40,932 bases of DNA from Bacteroidales bacterium. GTDB taxonomy: Bacteria > Bacteroidota > Bacteroidia > Bacteroidales > UBA932. The translations under genes were made by a program, and so were the position numbers. Positions within the stretch are counted from its first letter, which is position 1, and each line of letters opens with the position of its first letter. The notes under the pieces were generated by a model. The model had not been told where the DNA came from and ran no database searches. It worked only from the letters and a program-made list of their open reading frames with translations. Location: NCBI GenBank assembly GCA_028708215.1, contig JAQVZL010000009.1, positions 1-40,932 of the forward strand, written 5' to 3'. Below are positions 8,726 through 18,357 of the stretch, piece by piece.

Positions 8726-10210
8726 ATGAAACAAATTCTAAAGTTATTATCAATCATAGTGCTGGCCTCTATTACATCTCTATCTCTCTATTCTCAGGAA
8801 AATAGAATATTACGAATTGTAAGAGGCAAGGTAGATAGCACAGCTTCTAAAGTGCATTTCATTGTGGGGGTAGCAGAAAAAGGCTCTCAAGTTTATGTTA
8901 ATAAAGCTTCTGTAAAGCAGTATGAGACAGGTTCATTTGGGGTTGAATTACTGCTTGAAGAGGGAGAAAATAGTGTAGAAGTAGAAGCTAAAAAAGGCGA
9001 TACAGTAGAAAAAGAGAGTTTTACAATCTATTATAAAAAAAAGAAGCCTGTAGTAGCCGAGCCATCAACTACATATACTCTTCCTGTTGTTGTAACCAAA
9101 AGAGGAGCTTATCTCAACTACGGAGTTGGAGGTGACAGATTAGGAGGTGCTAAAATTAATTTTCTTGCTCAGGGAATAAAGATGGAATTACTTGCTGTAG
9201 AGGAGAGTCTCTATAAAGTAAAATTGTCTGAAAATAGGTATGCCTATATTCCTAAAAAGTTTGTAGAGATTTTGCCGTTTGGAGAAAAGCCTAACTTCTC
9301 TCATACAGGCTCATGGACCGTTTCAAAATTTGGAAATAGAGATATAGTAAGAGTCTCTTTAGAGGAGAGGCAGCCATATACTATTTATAGAGACCCTCAA
9401 TTGAATAGAATAGTTGTAGATATTCATGGTGTTGCATGTAATTCAAACTGGATAACACAATATCTTAACTTGGAGGCAATTGAATATGTTCATCTAAATC
9501 AAAAAGAGAGCGATGTTCTCTCTGTAATTATTAAGCTAAAAGATAAATACAGTTGGGGCTATTCTGTAGACTACTCTGGTACTGCACTTGAGATTTCTGT
9601 TAGGCACACTCCAGATGTTTTAAAGGGCAAATCTAAAACTAGATCAAAAAACTCTCTTGCCGGTCTCTACTTTGGTATAGATGCTGGCCATGGAGGCAAA
9701 TCTACTGGAGCAGTGAGCCCCTCTGGTATGAAAGAGAAGGATTTGAACTTAGCTATGGTTTATATGCTTAAAGAAGAGATTGAGAGTAGAGGAGGTAGAG
9801 TTATACTTAGCAGAACAGAAGATATAGATATGACTATGCAAGAGAGAAAAGATCTTTTTATTAATGAAGGTGTAGATATGGTACTCTCTGTACATTGTAA
9901 TGCGGGGGGTAACCCTTTGACTCAAATGGGTACTAGTACTTATTACAGACATATTGAAAACAGACCTCTTGCAAAGAGTGTTCTTAAAAGAATGTTAGAA
10001 CTCAATCTTAAGAACTTTGGGTTAGTAGGGAATTTTAATTTCTCGCTAGTAGCACCAACAGATTTCCCTGCAATTCTTGTTGAAACTCTCTTTATGAGCT
10101 CTCTTCCAGAAGAGGAGCAACTTGCTTCTGAAGAGTTTCAAAAGAAGATAATGGCTAAGGTTGCTTTAGGGTTAGAAGATTATATTAAAATGGTGAAAAG
10201 CTCACTGTAA
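8726..10210 (+). CDS. N-acetylmuramoyl-L-alanine amidase (Amidase_3), exported
   Basis: Zinc hydrolase that cuts the bond between muramic acid and the stem peptide, used in daughter-cell separation and wall turnover. A signal peptide (MKQILKLLSIIVLASITSLSLYSQ) precedes about 280 residues with an SH3-like segment (residues about 120-190, ending RYAYIPKKFVEIL) and an AMIN-like domain. The C-terminal Amidase_3 domain carries zinc ligands in DAGHGG, SPSGMKEKDLNLA and SVHCNAG, and the catalytic glutamate in ILVETLFMSS. It has no LysM repeats. It lies 29 bases before uvrB, so read-through into the repair genes is possible. Confidence 0.94.
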   Translation: MKQILKLLSIIVLASITSLSLYSQENRILRIVRGKVDSTASKVHFIVGVAEKGSQVYVNKASVKQYETGSFGVELLLEEGENSVEVEAKKGDTVEKESFTIYYKKKKPVVAEPSTTYTLPVVVTKRGAYLNYGVGGDRLGGAKINFLAQGIKMELLAVEESLYKVKLSENRYAYIPKKFVEILPFGEKPNFSHTGSWTVSKFGNRDIVRVSLEERQPYTIYRDPQLNRIVVDIHGVACNSNWITQYLNLEAIEYVHLNQKESDVLSVIIKLKDKYSWGYSVDYSGTALEISVRHTPDVLKGKSKTRSKNSLAGLYFGIDAGHGGKSTGAVSPSGMKEKDLNLAMVYMLKEEIESRGGRVILSRTEDIDMTMQERKDLFINEGVDMVLSVHCNAGGNPLTQMGTSTYYRHIENRPLAKSVLKRMLELNLKNFGLVGNFNFSLVAPTDFPAILVETLFMSSLPEEEQLASEEFQKKIMAKVALGLEDYIKMVKSSL

Positions 10211-10239
10211 ATTAAGATTAGAGAATAGATTATTATTGA

Positions 10240-12240
10240 ATGGGATTTAAACTTTCGTCTAAGTTCAAGCCTACAGGAGACCAACCAGAGGCTATTGAGT
10301 TGTTATCTCAATATTTGAGCCAAGGTGTTAATGCAGCAACTTTACTTGGTGTTACTGGTTCGGGCAAAACTTTTACTATGGCTAATGTAATAGAGAAGTT
10401 ACAGAGGCCTGCTTTAATCTTAAGCCATAATAAAACCCTTGCAGCTCAACTATATAGTGAGTTCAAATCTTTTTTTCCAGATAACGCTATTGAATATTTT
10501 GTCTCTTATTACGACTACTACCAGCCCGAGGCTTACCTCCCTGTAACAGACACATATATAGAGAAAGATTTAAGCATAAACGAAGAGATTGAGAAGTTAA
10601 GACTCTCGGCCTCTAGTGCGCTCCTCTCTGGAAGAAAAGATGTGATTGTAATCTCTAGCGTCTCTTGCATCTATGGAATAGGAAACCCAGAGGATTTTCA
10701 CTCAAACACAATATTCATAAAGGTTGGTGAAAAGATATCTAGGAGTAAATTACTCTATGCTTTGGTAGATAGTCTCTACTCAAGAAATGAAAATGAGTTT
10801 AAAAGAGGAGTATTTAGAGTTAAAGGAGATACTGTAGATATCTACCCAGCTTATGCCGATAATGCTGTGAGAGTGATTTTTTTTGGAGATGAGGTAGAGA
10901 GCATTGAGTTTTTCGACCCTATATCTGGTGAGCACATAAAAGAATTAGACCAGATTCCAATCTATCCAGCAAATATCTTTGTAACCACAAAGGAGAGGAT
11001 GAAAGAGGCAATAGTTCAAATACAAGACGATATGTTAGAGCAGTTCAATTTCTTTAACGAGATTGGCAAACACCAAGAAGCTAAAAGGTTAAAACAGAGA
11101 GTAGAGTACGATTTAGAGATGATTAAAGAGCTTGGTTACTGCCCAGGGATAGAGAACTACTCCCGTTATTTTGATGGTAGAAAACCAGGAATGCGCCCAT
11201 TTTGTCTAATTGATTATTTCCCAGATAATTTTTTAACTTTTATTGATGAGAGTCATGTGACCATACCGCAGGTTAGAGCTATGTATGGGGGAGACCGTTC
11301 CCGTAAAGAGACCTTAATAGGCCATGGCTTTAGGTTGCCTGCAGCAGCAGATAATAGACCTCTAAAATTTGACGAGTTTGAAGCAATTTTAGGGCAAAGA
11401 GTATTTGTTAGTGCAACCCCTGCAGATTATGAGTTAAATGTGTCTGAAGGGCTCATTGTAGAGCAAGTTGTGAGACCTACTGGTCTATTAGACCCACCTA
11501 TTGAGGTGAGGCCTACATTAAATCAAGTAGATAATCTATTAGAAGAGATAAGAGTTAGAACAGTAAAAGATGAACGGATACTTGTTACAACTCTTACCAA
11601 ACGAATGGCCGAGGAGTTAGATAAATATTTAGATAAAATAAATATAAGGTGCCGCTATATACACTCAGATGTAGATACATTAGAGAGAGTAGAAATTTTA
11701 GAAGATTTTCAAATTGGGAGGTTCGATGTGCTTATAGGAGTGAATCTTTTAAGAGAGGGGTTAGATTTACCGCAGGTCTCTTTAGTAGCTATATTAGATG
11801 CCGATAAAGAGGGATTTTTAAGAAGTGAAAGAGCTCTAACCCAAACAGCGGGAAGAGCGGCACGTAATGTAGATGGCCGAGTTATAATGTATGCCGATAG
11901 AGTTACTGGTTCTATGCAAAGAACAATTGACGAAACCAATCGCAGAAGAAAAAAACAAAGAGAGTATAACAAAAAGCACAACATTATTCCTACTCAAATT
12001 GTTAAAAGGGTACGAAATGTGCTAGGTAAACCTAGTGAATACGATGCACAATTGGAAGAGGCAAATCCTTTGTTGCTAGACCCTGTTATGGCTGCGTTTA
12101 ATCCTAGCCAAATAAAAGAGGCTATTAAAGCTGCAAAACTCCAGATGGAGAGCGCTGCTGCCGATTTAGATTTTATGAGAGCTGCAAAATTCAGAGATGA
12201 GATGAGTGCTCTTAAAAAGATGCTTAAAAAAAATAATTGA
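10240..12240 (+). CDS. uvrB: UvrABC system protein B
   Basis: Helicase-like damage-verification subunit of nucleotide excision repair; it is loaded by UvrA and recruits UvrC. The 666-residue protein is full length: Walker A GVTGSGKTFTMA at about 37-48, the beta-hairpin motif YYDYYQPEAYLP used to probe DNA, a DESHVT Walker B region, helicase motifs ending QTAGRAARN, and a C-terminal UVR domain (MESAAADLDFMRAAKFRDEM) that binds UvrC. It sits 12 bases before the RSH gene, which in turn overlaps uvrA, so the three probably form one operon. Confidence 0.98.
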   Translation: MGFKLSSKFKPTGDQPEAIELLSQYLSQGVNAATLLGVTGSGKTFTMANVIEKLQRPALILSHNKTLAAQLYSEFKSFFPDNAIEYFVSYYDYYQPEAYLPVTDTYIEKDLSINEEIEKLRLSASSALLSGRKDVIVISSVSCIYGIGNPEDFHSNTIFIKVGEKISRSKLLYALVDSLYSRNENEFKRGVFRVKGDTVDIYPAYADNAVRVIFFGDEVESIEFFDPISGEHIKELDQIPIYPANIFVTTKERMKEAIVQIQDDMLEQFNFFNEIGKHQEAKRLKQRVEYDLEMIKELGYCPGIENYSRYFDGRKPGMRPFCLIDYFPDNFLTFIDESHVTIPQVRAMYGGDRSRKETLIGHGFRLPAAADNRPLKFDEFEAILGQRVFVSATPADYELNVSEGLIVEQVVRPTGLLDPPIEVRPTLNQVDNLLEEIRVRTVKDERILVTTLTKRMAEELDKYLDKINIRCRYIHSDVDTLERVEILEDFQIGRFDVLIGVNLLREGLDLPQVSLVAILDADKEGFLRSERALTQTAGRAARNVDGRVIMYADRVTGSMQRTIDETNRRRKKQREYNKKHNIIPTQIVKRVRNVLGKPSEYDAQLEEANPLLLDPVMAAFNPSQIKEAIKAAKLQMESAAADLDFMRAAKFRDEMSALKKMLKKNN

Positions 12241-12252
12241 CCTATCATTTAT

Positions 12253-14394
12253 ATGTTCTCCAAACAGATGAAGAAGATTTTAGACTCTTCTTCGCAAATA
12301 GAAAGAGATCAACTAGATTTATCTCTTGAGATTGCCAAAGAAGCTCTTGCCAAAGAAGTTAGGAGCGATGGATCTCCATTTATTAACCATGTAATAGCTG
12401 TAGGTGAAATAATAGTTTTAGAAGTTGGTCTTATGGTGCCAGCAGTAGTTGCTTTTTTCTTGCACGAAGCCTCTAGGGTAGACCGTTCTATATTGAAAGA
12501 TAATGAACATCAATTTTCTGAAGAGATAACCGATATGGCAAACAGCCTAAACAAAATCTCTGAGATTAAACCCAAAGACACCGGATTACAAGCAGAAAAT
12601 TATAGAAAGTTAATTATTAGCTACTCAAATGACCCCAGAGTAACATTAATTAAACTTGCAGATAGGCTCGAGGTAATGCGTAGTCTATCTATTTTTACAA
12701 AATCTAGACAGCTTAAAAAAGCTACTGAAACACTTTTACTTTATGCCCCTTTGGCCCATCAGTTAGGTCTATATAATGTTAAAAGTGAGATGGAAGATCT
12801 CTCTTTTAGATATACAGACCCAGAAAACTATAGACTTATAAATAACAAGCTTAAAGCCGGAGAGCAGGAGCGTAAAAGACTTACAGATCTCTTTGTTAAA
12901 CCAATAGAATTAGGGCTAAAAAGAGCTCATATAAAATATACTCTTAAGAGTCGTACAAAGACAGCTTACTCTATCTATAAAAAAATGCAAAATCAAGGCA
13001 TCTCATTTGAATCTATAGCAGATATTTTTGCAATTAGAATAATTGTAGATTCTGAACCAGATAGGGAAAAAGAGCTCTGTTGGAAAGTCTATTCAATTGT
13101 TACAGAAAACTACACTCCAGATACTAAAAGATTAAGAGATTGGATTACAGTTCCCAAAGAGAATGGATATGAATCTTTGCACACTACCGTTAACACCAAA
13201 GACAACCATGTAGTTGAGGTTCAAATAAGAACCACCCGTATGGACGATATAGCAGAGAATGGATATGCTGCACATTGGGCATATAAAGGAGTAAAAAGCG
13301 AACAGGGGCTCTCTTCTTGGCTTAACGGAGTGAGAACACTATTAGAAACAGGCAACATAAGGGAGGCACATAAAGAGGTAAGTCTTTCGCTAGGAGAGAT
13401 ATTTGTTTTTACTCCAGATGGTGATTTAAGAAGGCTTGCATCTGGCTCGTCTGTCTTAGACTTTGCTTTTGATATTCATTCCAATTTAGGAGTAAGGTGT
13501 TCTGGCGCAAAGATTAATGGAAAGCCAGCCTCTATAAGAGAGCCACTCAAGACTGGCGATGTGGTAGAGATAATGAGTACTAAAAAGCAGAAGCCTACCC
13601 AAGATTGGTTAAAATATGTGGTCTCTTCTAAAGCTAGAGCTAAAATAAAGCAGAAGTTAAAAGAGGAAGATGGTAAAAAAGCTCTTCAAGGGAGAGAGAT
13701 ACTAGAGAGAAGAGTTACAAACTGGAAGTTTGAATTTAACGATACCCTTATAATGTACCTTCTTAAACATTATAAATTTAAAACAGCAACTGAGTTCTAT
13801 ACAGCTATAGCAAAAGAGGAGTTAGACCTTGCAGATATTAAGAGTGTTATATCTGAAAAAGAGAGAGAGGTTTTACCAGAAAGTAAAGAGGTATTTGTTC
13901 CACCAGTAATTAAAGATGAAAAACGCACTTCTGTTTCTGATTCAGATTATTTATTAATAGACGAAAAGGTAAGTAACGTAGGGTTTAAACTTGCTAAATG
14001 TTGCAATCCAATTATGGGAGACGAGGTTTTTGGCTTTGTAACCATTAAGGAGGGGATTAAAATTCACCGTATGAGTTGCCCCAATGCATCTAGGCTAATT
14101 GAAAACTACCCATATAGAGTACATAAAGTAAAGTGGAGGGAAGATGTTACTGGTAAAAACTTTCAAGCTTCGCTTAAGGTAACAGGTTACGGAGAGGCCA
14201 CAGGGCAACAAATACTTGAAGTAATTAATTCTCTTTCAATATCTTTGCGTAAATTCTCTATTTCAGATGTAAAAGGCAAAATAGATGTAAAAATGGTGGT
14301 TGCAGTTTCAAATAACAACCAATTAGATAAACTTATATTTAACCTTAGAAAATTAAAAGGGGTTAAATCTGTAAATAGAATAGCAAATGCATAA
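12253..14394 (+). CDS. RelA/SpoT-family (p)ppGpp synthetase with degenerate hydrolase domain
   Basis: Long RSH protein (713 residues) of the stringent response. Layout: HD hydrolase domain at about 20-190, synthetase at about 230-350, TGS at about 375-435 ([14 protein letters not shown]), a conserved Cys region (KCCNPIMGD ... HRMSCPNA) and a C-terminal ACT domain. The synthetase keeps [29 protein letters not shown] and VEVQIRT. The hydrolase does not: the HDxxED motif reads HEASRV, and DRLHNMR reads DRLEVMR. So it should make but not degrade (p)ppGpp, with a separate hydrolase elsewhere. The motif usually RFKD reads RLRD, the basic type of bifunctional enzymes. It is coupled to uvrA by an 8-base overlap. 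Confidence 0.93.
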   Translation: MFSKQMKKILDSSSQIERDQLDLSLEIAKEALAKEVRSDGSPFINHVIAVGEIIVLEVGLMVPAVVAFFLHEASRVDRSILKDNEHQFSEEITDMANSLNKISEIKPKDTGLQAENYRKLIISYSNDPRVTLIKLADRLEVMRSLSIFTKSRQLKKATETLLLYAPLAHQLGLYNVKSEMEDLSFRYTDPENYRLINNKLKAGEQERKRLTDLFVKPIELGLKRAHIKYTLKSRTKTAYSIYKKMQNQGISFESIADIFAIRIIVDSEPDREKELCWKVYSIVTENYTPDTKRLRDWITVPKENGYESLHTTVNTKDNHVVEVQIRTTRMDDIAENGYAAHWAYKGVKSEQGLSSWLNGVRTLLETGNIREAHKEVSLSLGEIFVFTPDGDLRRLASGSSVLDFAFDIHSNLGVRCSGAKINGKPASIREPLKTGDVVEIMSTKKQKPTQDWLKYVVSSKARAKIKQKLKEEDGKKALQGREILERRVTNWKFEFNDTLIMYLLKHYKFKTATEFYTAIAKEELDLADIKSVISEKEREVLPESKEVFVPPVIKDEKRTSVSDSDYLLIDEKVSNVGFKLAKCCNPIMGDEVFGFVTIKEGIKIHRMSCPNASRLIENYPYRVHKVKWREDVTGKNFQASLKVTGYGEATGQQILEVINSLSISLRKFSISDVKGKIDVKMVVAVSNNNQLDKLIFNLRKLKGVKSVNRIANA

Positions 14395-17227
14395 AAGTAT
14401 AGTTATTAAGGGAGCAAAACTTAATAACCTTAAAAATATAAACTTAGAGATTCCAAGAGATAAATTGGTTGTAATAACTGGTATATCTGGTTCGGGTAAA
14501 TCTACATTGGCTTTTGACACAATATTTGCCGAGGGGCAGAGACGTTTTGTAGAGAGCCTCTCTTCTTTTGCGCGCCAATTTTTGGGTAGAATGACAAAGC
14601 CAGATGTAGATGAGATTACTGGAATACCACCAGCAATAGCAATAGAGCAAAAAGTAAATACAAGAAACCCAAGATCTACTGTTGGAACCACTACAGAAAT
14701 TTATGAATATTTAAGATTACTCTACTCTAAAATAGGAAGAACATACTCTCCAGTAACAGGTAAGGAGGTTAAAAAAGATAGTGTGTCTGATGTTGTTGAA
14801 TATATAAACTCTTTGCCCCAAGATGAAACTATCTATATTTTAGCACCCATTGGCTGGGAGCAAGAAGAGATTCGCACAGCCAACTTACTCACATTAAAAG
14901 AGGAGGGCTATACAAGGCTTTGGAGTAGTGGAGAGATATTAAGAATAGAGAGGGCACTAAGCAGAGAGATAGACCTTAATAGACAGGTTTATTTATTGGT
15001 AGATAGAGTAAAGAATGATTCATCTGAAGAGACTCAGCAGAGGCTTTTTGACTCTATCACTACTGCATTTTCTGTTAAGAAAGGTACAGGACAAGAGAAA
15101 GAAGCTCTTTATATTGCATCTGAGGAGCACTCGAAACAGACAAACACATCAGATAAACAGCCAAGTTATAATCTAAGGTTATTCTCTACACTTTTTGAAA
15201 GAGATGGTATCTCTTTTGAAGAACCTTCTGAGCCACTTTTTAGTTATAACAACCCAATTGGAGCATGTCCAAACTGTTCTGGTTATGGTAAAATTGTTGG
15301 AATAGACCCAAGCTTAGTGGTTCCCAACCCTGCTTTAACAATTTATGAAGAGGCTATTGCATGTTGGAGAGGTCATACCATGAGCAGTTTCTATAATGAA
15401 TTTATAGAGAATGCACACAAATTTGACTTTCCTATTCATAAACCTTATAAAGCTCTTTCTGAGTCGCAAAAAGAGCTATTATGGAAGGGAAATTCATACT
15501 TTACAGGGATTAATAAATTTTTTGAGCATATAGAAGAGAGAAAATATAAGATACAGTATCGCATTATGCTTAGTAGATACTCTGGAAAAACTACATGCCC
15601 CCAATGTGAAGGTAAACGGCTTAGGAGAGAGGCTCTCTATGTTAAAATTGCTGGCAAAAACATCTCTGAACTTTTAGAGATGAGTATAGAAGAACTCTAC
15701 TCTTTTCTCGAAAATATAAAATTAGATGAGTATGATAGTAAAATAGGAGAGCGAGTGCTTAAAGAACTTTTGGGGCGTCTCTCTTACATGATAGATGTAG
15801 GGCTACCTTATCTTACTTTAAATAGACCATCTAATACATTAAGTGGAGGTGAGAGCCAGCGAATAAATTTGGTAAGCTCAATAGGAAGTAGTTTAGTAGG
15901 GTCTCTCTATATTTTAGATGAACCGAGTATTGGTTTGCACCCAAGAGATACAGACAGACTTATGAAGGTCTTAAAAAAACTACGAGATTTAGGTAATACT
16001 GTTCTTATAGTAGAGCACGACAAAGAGATAATGCAAGATGCCGATCTTATAATTGATATTGGCCCTTTAGCAGGTAGGTTTGGTGGTGAAGTAGTTTTTT
16101 CTGGCACTCCACAACAAGCACTTTTACTAAAAGATAACAGTAGAAGCCTCACAGCAAGATATCTTAAAGGATTAAAAAAGATAGAAGTACCCAATTCAAG
16201 AAGAGAGTGGACAAGCTCTATAGAAATAATTGGTGCCTACCAGAACAACCTTAAAGAGATAGATGTTAAATTCCCACTAAAAGTTTTTACAGCTGTAACA
16301 GGAGTGAGCGGCTCAGGAAAGTCTACACTGGTTCAAGACATTTTATACCCGGCTCTTAATCGTGAGATTAATCAGTTGGGAGATAAGCCTGGCTCACATA
16401 TAGATTTTACGGGAGCTATCTCTAAAATCTCTTCTGTTGAGTATATAGATCAAAATCCAATAGGTAAGTCTTCACGTTCTAACCCTGCAACATATTTAAA
16501 AATATATGACGAGATTAGACGTCTCTTTTCTGACCAACCCTATGCTAAGGCAAATAAATATGGCCACTCCCATTTCTCATTTAATATTGATGGGGGGAGA
16601 TGCCCCGAGTGTCAAGGAGATGGGGTTATAAACATAGAGATGCAATTTATGGCCGATGTTCAAATGGTATGTGAATCTTGTGGTGGGAAAAGATTTAAAG
16701 AAGATATTTTAGAGGTTAAATATAAGGGAAAGAATATTAACGATGTGTTATGCATGAGTGTCTCTGAGGCAACTGAGTTTTTTGAGGCTCAAAAGGAGCC
16801 TATATCGCAAAGAATAGCTCAGAAACTACAGCCTCTTGAAGCTGTAGGTCTTTCATATGTTCAGCTTGGCCAAAGTAGCAGCACCCTCTCTGGAGGCGAG
16901 AGTCAACGAGTAAAGCTAGCCTCTTTTCTTGCCAAAGAGTCTAAAAATGAATCTATACTCTTTATTTTTGACGAACCTACTACAGGGCTACATTTTCATG
17001 ATATAAATAAATTGATGGACTCGTTTAATGCTCTAATAGCCAGAGGTCACACCATTGTAGTAGTTGAACACAATATGGATGTTGTTAAATGTGCAGATTG
17101 GGTCATAGACTTAGGGCTTGAAGGGGGAGACAAAGGAGGCCAACTACTCTTTGCAGGCACTCCAGAAGAGCTTGTAAAACAGAAGGGTAGTTATACTGCA
17201 AGTGCTCTTAAAGAGTATTTAAAATAG
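14387..17227 (+). CDS. uvrA: UvrABC system protein A
   Basis: Damage-sensing ATPase of nucleotide excision repair. The 946-residue protein has two ABC modules: Walker [20 protein letters not shown] near the N terminus and [17 protein letters not shown] near residue 640, with signature motifs [12 protein letters not shown] and [12 protein letters not shown]. Zinc-finger cysteine pairs are present (CPNCSGYG with [16 protein letters not shown] with CESCGGKR). Its length fits a standard UvrA rather than a shortened paralogue. It starts 8 bases inside the end of the RSH gene (ATGCATAA holds both start and stop) and converges on the M28 peptidase gene 10 bases downstream. Confidence 0.98.
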   Translation: MHKSIVIKGAKLNNLKNINLEIPRDKLVVITGISGSGKSTLAFDTIFAEGQRRFVESLSSFARQFLGRMTKPDVDEITGIPPAIAIEQKVNTRNPRSTVGTTTEIYEYLRLLYSKIGRTYSPVTGKEVKKDSVSDVVEYINSLPQDETIYILAPIGWEQEEIRTANLLTLKEEGYTRLWSSGEILRIERALSREIDLNRQVYLLVDRVKNDSSEETQQRLFDSITTAFSVKKGTGQEKEALYIASEEHSKQTNTSDKQPSYNLRLFSTLFERDGISFEEPSEPLFSYNNPIGACPNCSGYGKIVGIDPSLVVPNPALTIYEEAIACWRGHTMSSFYNEFIENAHKFDFPIHKPYKALSESQKELLWKGNSYFTGINKFFEHIEERKYKIQYRIMLSRYSGKTTCPQCEGKRLRREALYVKIAGKNISELLEMSIEELYSFLENIKLDEYDSKIGERVLKELLGRLSYMIDVGLPYLTLNRPSNTLSGGESQRINLVSSIGSSLVGSLYILDEPSIGLHPRDTDRLMKVLKKLRDLGNTVLIVEHDKEIMQDADLIIDIGPLAGRFGGEVVFSGTPQQALLLKDNSRSLTARYLKGLKKIEVPNSRREWTSSIEIIGAYQNNLKEIDVKFPLKVFTAVTGVSGSGKSTLVQDILYPALNREINQLGDKPGSHIDFTGAISKISSVEYIDQNPIGKSSRSNPATYLKIYDEIRRLFSDQPYAKANKYGHSHFSFNIDGGRCPECQGDGVINIEMQFMADVQMVCESCGGKRFKEDILEVKYKGKNINDVLCMSVSEATEFFEAQKEPISQRIAQKLQPLEAVGLSYVQLGQSSSTLSGGESQRVKLASFLAKESKNESILFIFDEPTTGLHFHDINKLMDSFNALIARGHTIVVVEHNMDVVKCADWVIDLGLEGGDKGGQLLFAGTPEELVKQKGSYTASALKEYLK

Positions 17228-17237
17228 CAAAATTTAA

Positions 17238-18200
17238 CTACATAGTAGTGAGCTCATGAGTTAAAAGATATATTAGTCTAATTCTATTTATTAAAACAGG
17301 ATAGTTAATAAAGTAGTATTCATCTGTGGGCTTATATGTATGCATATGAACTCCAGAAGTGAATAAGATTGATGGAATTCCAGCTTTAGAAAGATTGTAG
17401 TGATCTCCTGTTTTAAAGAAAACTTCATAAAAAGCAGGACTTCCATAGAAAGAGTGATCTATATCTATTTCTAAATTATGGAACTTATTTAACAGCTCTA
17501 ATTTGCTTCTGATTTGTCTTTTTATTCTAGAGTCTGCCACATATAAAAGGTAATTCTCTTTATCTCCAGGAGGGGCAAATGTACAACCTATCTGATCTAA
17601 ATTAATATTGTATTTTATATTTGACACGGGTATTTTTAGATTATTTGCAAAATAGTCCGACCCAGCTAAACTACTCTCTTTTGCATCGAAAAGAGCAAAA
17701 ATAATATTGACTCTTGGACCCTCTCTATTATACCTCATTTGTGAAAACCATTGAGCAATAGTTAAAAGAGCAGTTACTCCAGAGGCATTATCGTCTGCTC
17801 CATTATATATTTTACCACCTAACATTCCAAGATGATCGTAATGGGCGCTTACAATTATATATTTATCTGTGTAGTAGAGAGATGGTAGTACTCCAATAAT
17901 ATTTCTCCCAATTACTGAGTCTCCTGGCACTTTAAAGCTTTGTGAAAAAGTGGTACTATAAAAAGGAATCATACCCATACTAGCTATTTTATCTCTTAGG
18001 AATGAAGAGACAATAAGATTTCCAGAGGTGCCAGTCAATCTCCCTTTGGTAAGATTGTTTGAGATAAATGAAAGTGTACTCTCTATTTTGGCACTATCTG
18101 GCCTGGAGCTATATTTTGTAACTTGTTCAACTTCATTTAATGCAGGGTTATTCCCCAGAGTGAGTGAAAGGGCAAATAGTGTTGCTGTAAATAAAAACAT
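17238..18200 (-). CDS. M28-family peptidase homologue, exported, catalytic Glu replaced
   Basis: A 320-residue protein with an N-terminal signal peptide (MFLFTATLFALSLTLG) and an M28 zinc-aminopeptidase fold. Zinc ligands are present: the histidine in VSAHYDHLG, the bridging aspartate in NGADDNASG, NLDQIG, and the last histidine in VHMHTYKPTDEY. The position of the usual Glu-Glu pair (catalytic base plus zinc ligand) reads Lys-Glu in FALFDAKESSLAGS, so the general base appears lost. It may be an inactive or altered enzyme; I believe such degenerate M28 proteins occur elsewhere in Bacteroidetes. The gene is transcribed alone, converging on uvrA and diverging from the TPR gene. Confidence 0.86.
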   Translation of the reverse strand: MFLFTATLFALSLTLGNNPALNEVEQVTKYSSRPDSAKIESTLSFISNNLTKGRLTGTSGNLIVSSFLRDKIASMGMIPFYSTTFSQSFKVPGDSVIGRNIIGVLPSLYYTDKYIIVSAHYDHLGMLGGKIYNGADDNASGVTALLTIAQWFSQMRYNREGPRVNIIFALFDAKESSLAGSDYFANNLKIPVSNIKYNINLDQIGCTFAPPGDKENYLLYVADSRIKRQIRSKLELLNKFHNLEIDIDHSFYGSPAFYEVFFKTGDHYNLSKAGIPSILFTSGVHMHTYKPTDEYYFINYPVLINRIRLIYLLTHELTTM

Positions 18201-18220
18201 TTATATTTATATATATTTGC

Positions 18221-18228
18221 CAAAAGTA
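18221..18228 (-). promoter_or_regulatory. TAnnTTTG -7 element for the M28 gene
   Basis: The minus strand reads TACTTTTG here, an exact match to the Bacteroidetes -7 consensus, about 20 bases before the start codon at 18200. The expected leader is about 12-15 bases. No clear -33 element is seen. Confidence 0.5.
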
Positions 18229-18357
18229 GCTGTTTTAGGAGTAATAATGAAAAAGAAATTAGATTTTTTAAATTTCCCTTAAGATAGAGAGGATAGTGAG
18301 AAAAATAGTAATTTAGCACTTTATATAGTTAAGCATCTTATAGATTATTTCAAAGAT

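Noticed and set aside
14353-14691. 112-residue minus-strand ORF across the RSH-uvrA junction
   Set aside because: It lies opposite two well-conserved genes and has no family features.
17233-17265. Inverted repeat TTTAACT/AGTTAAA between convergent uvrA and M28 genes
   Set aside because: The 7-bp A+T-rich stem has a 19-base loop, overlaps the coding end of the M28 gene and lacks a good T-run, so it is too weak to call a terminator.
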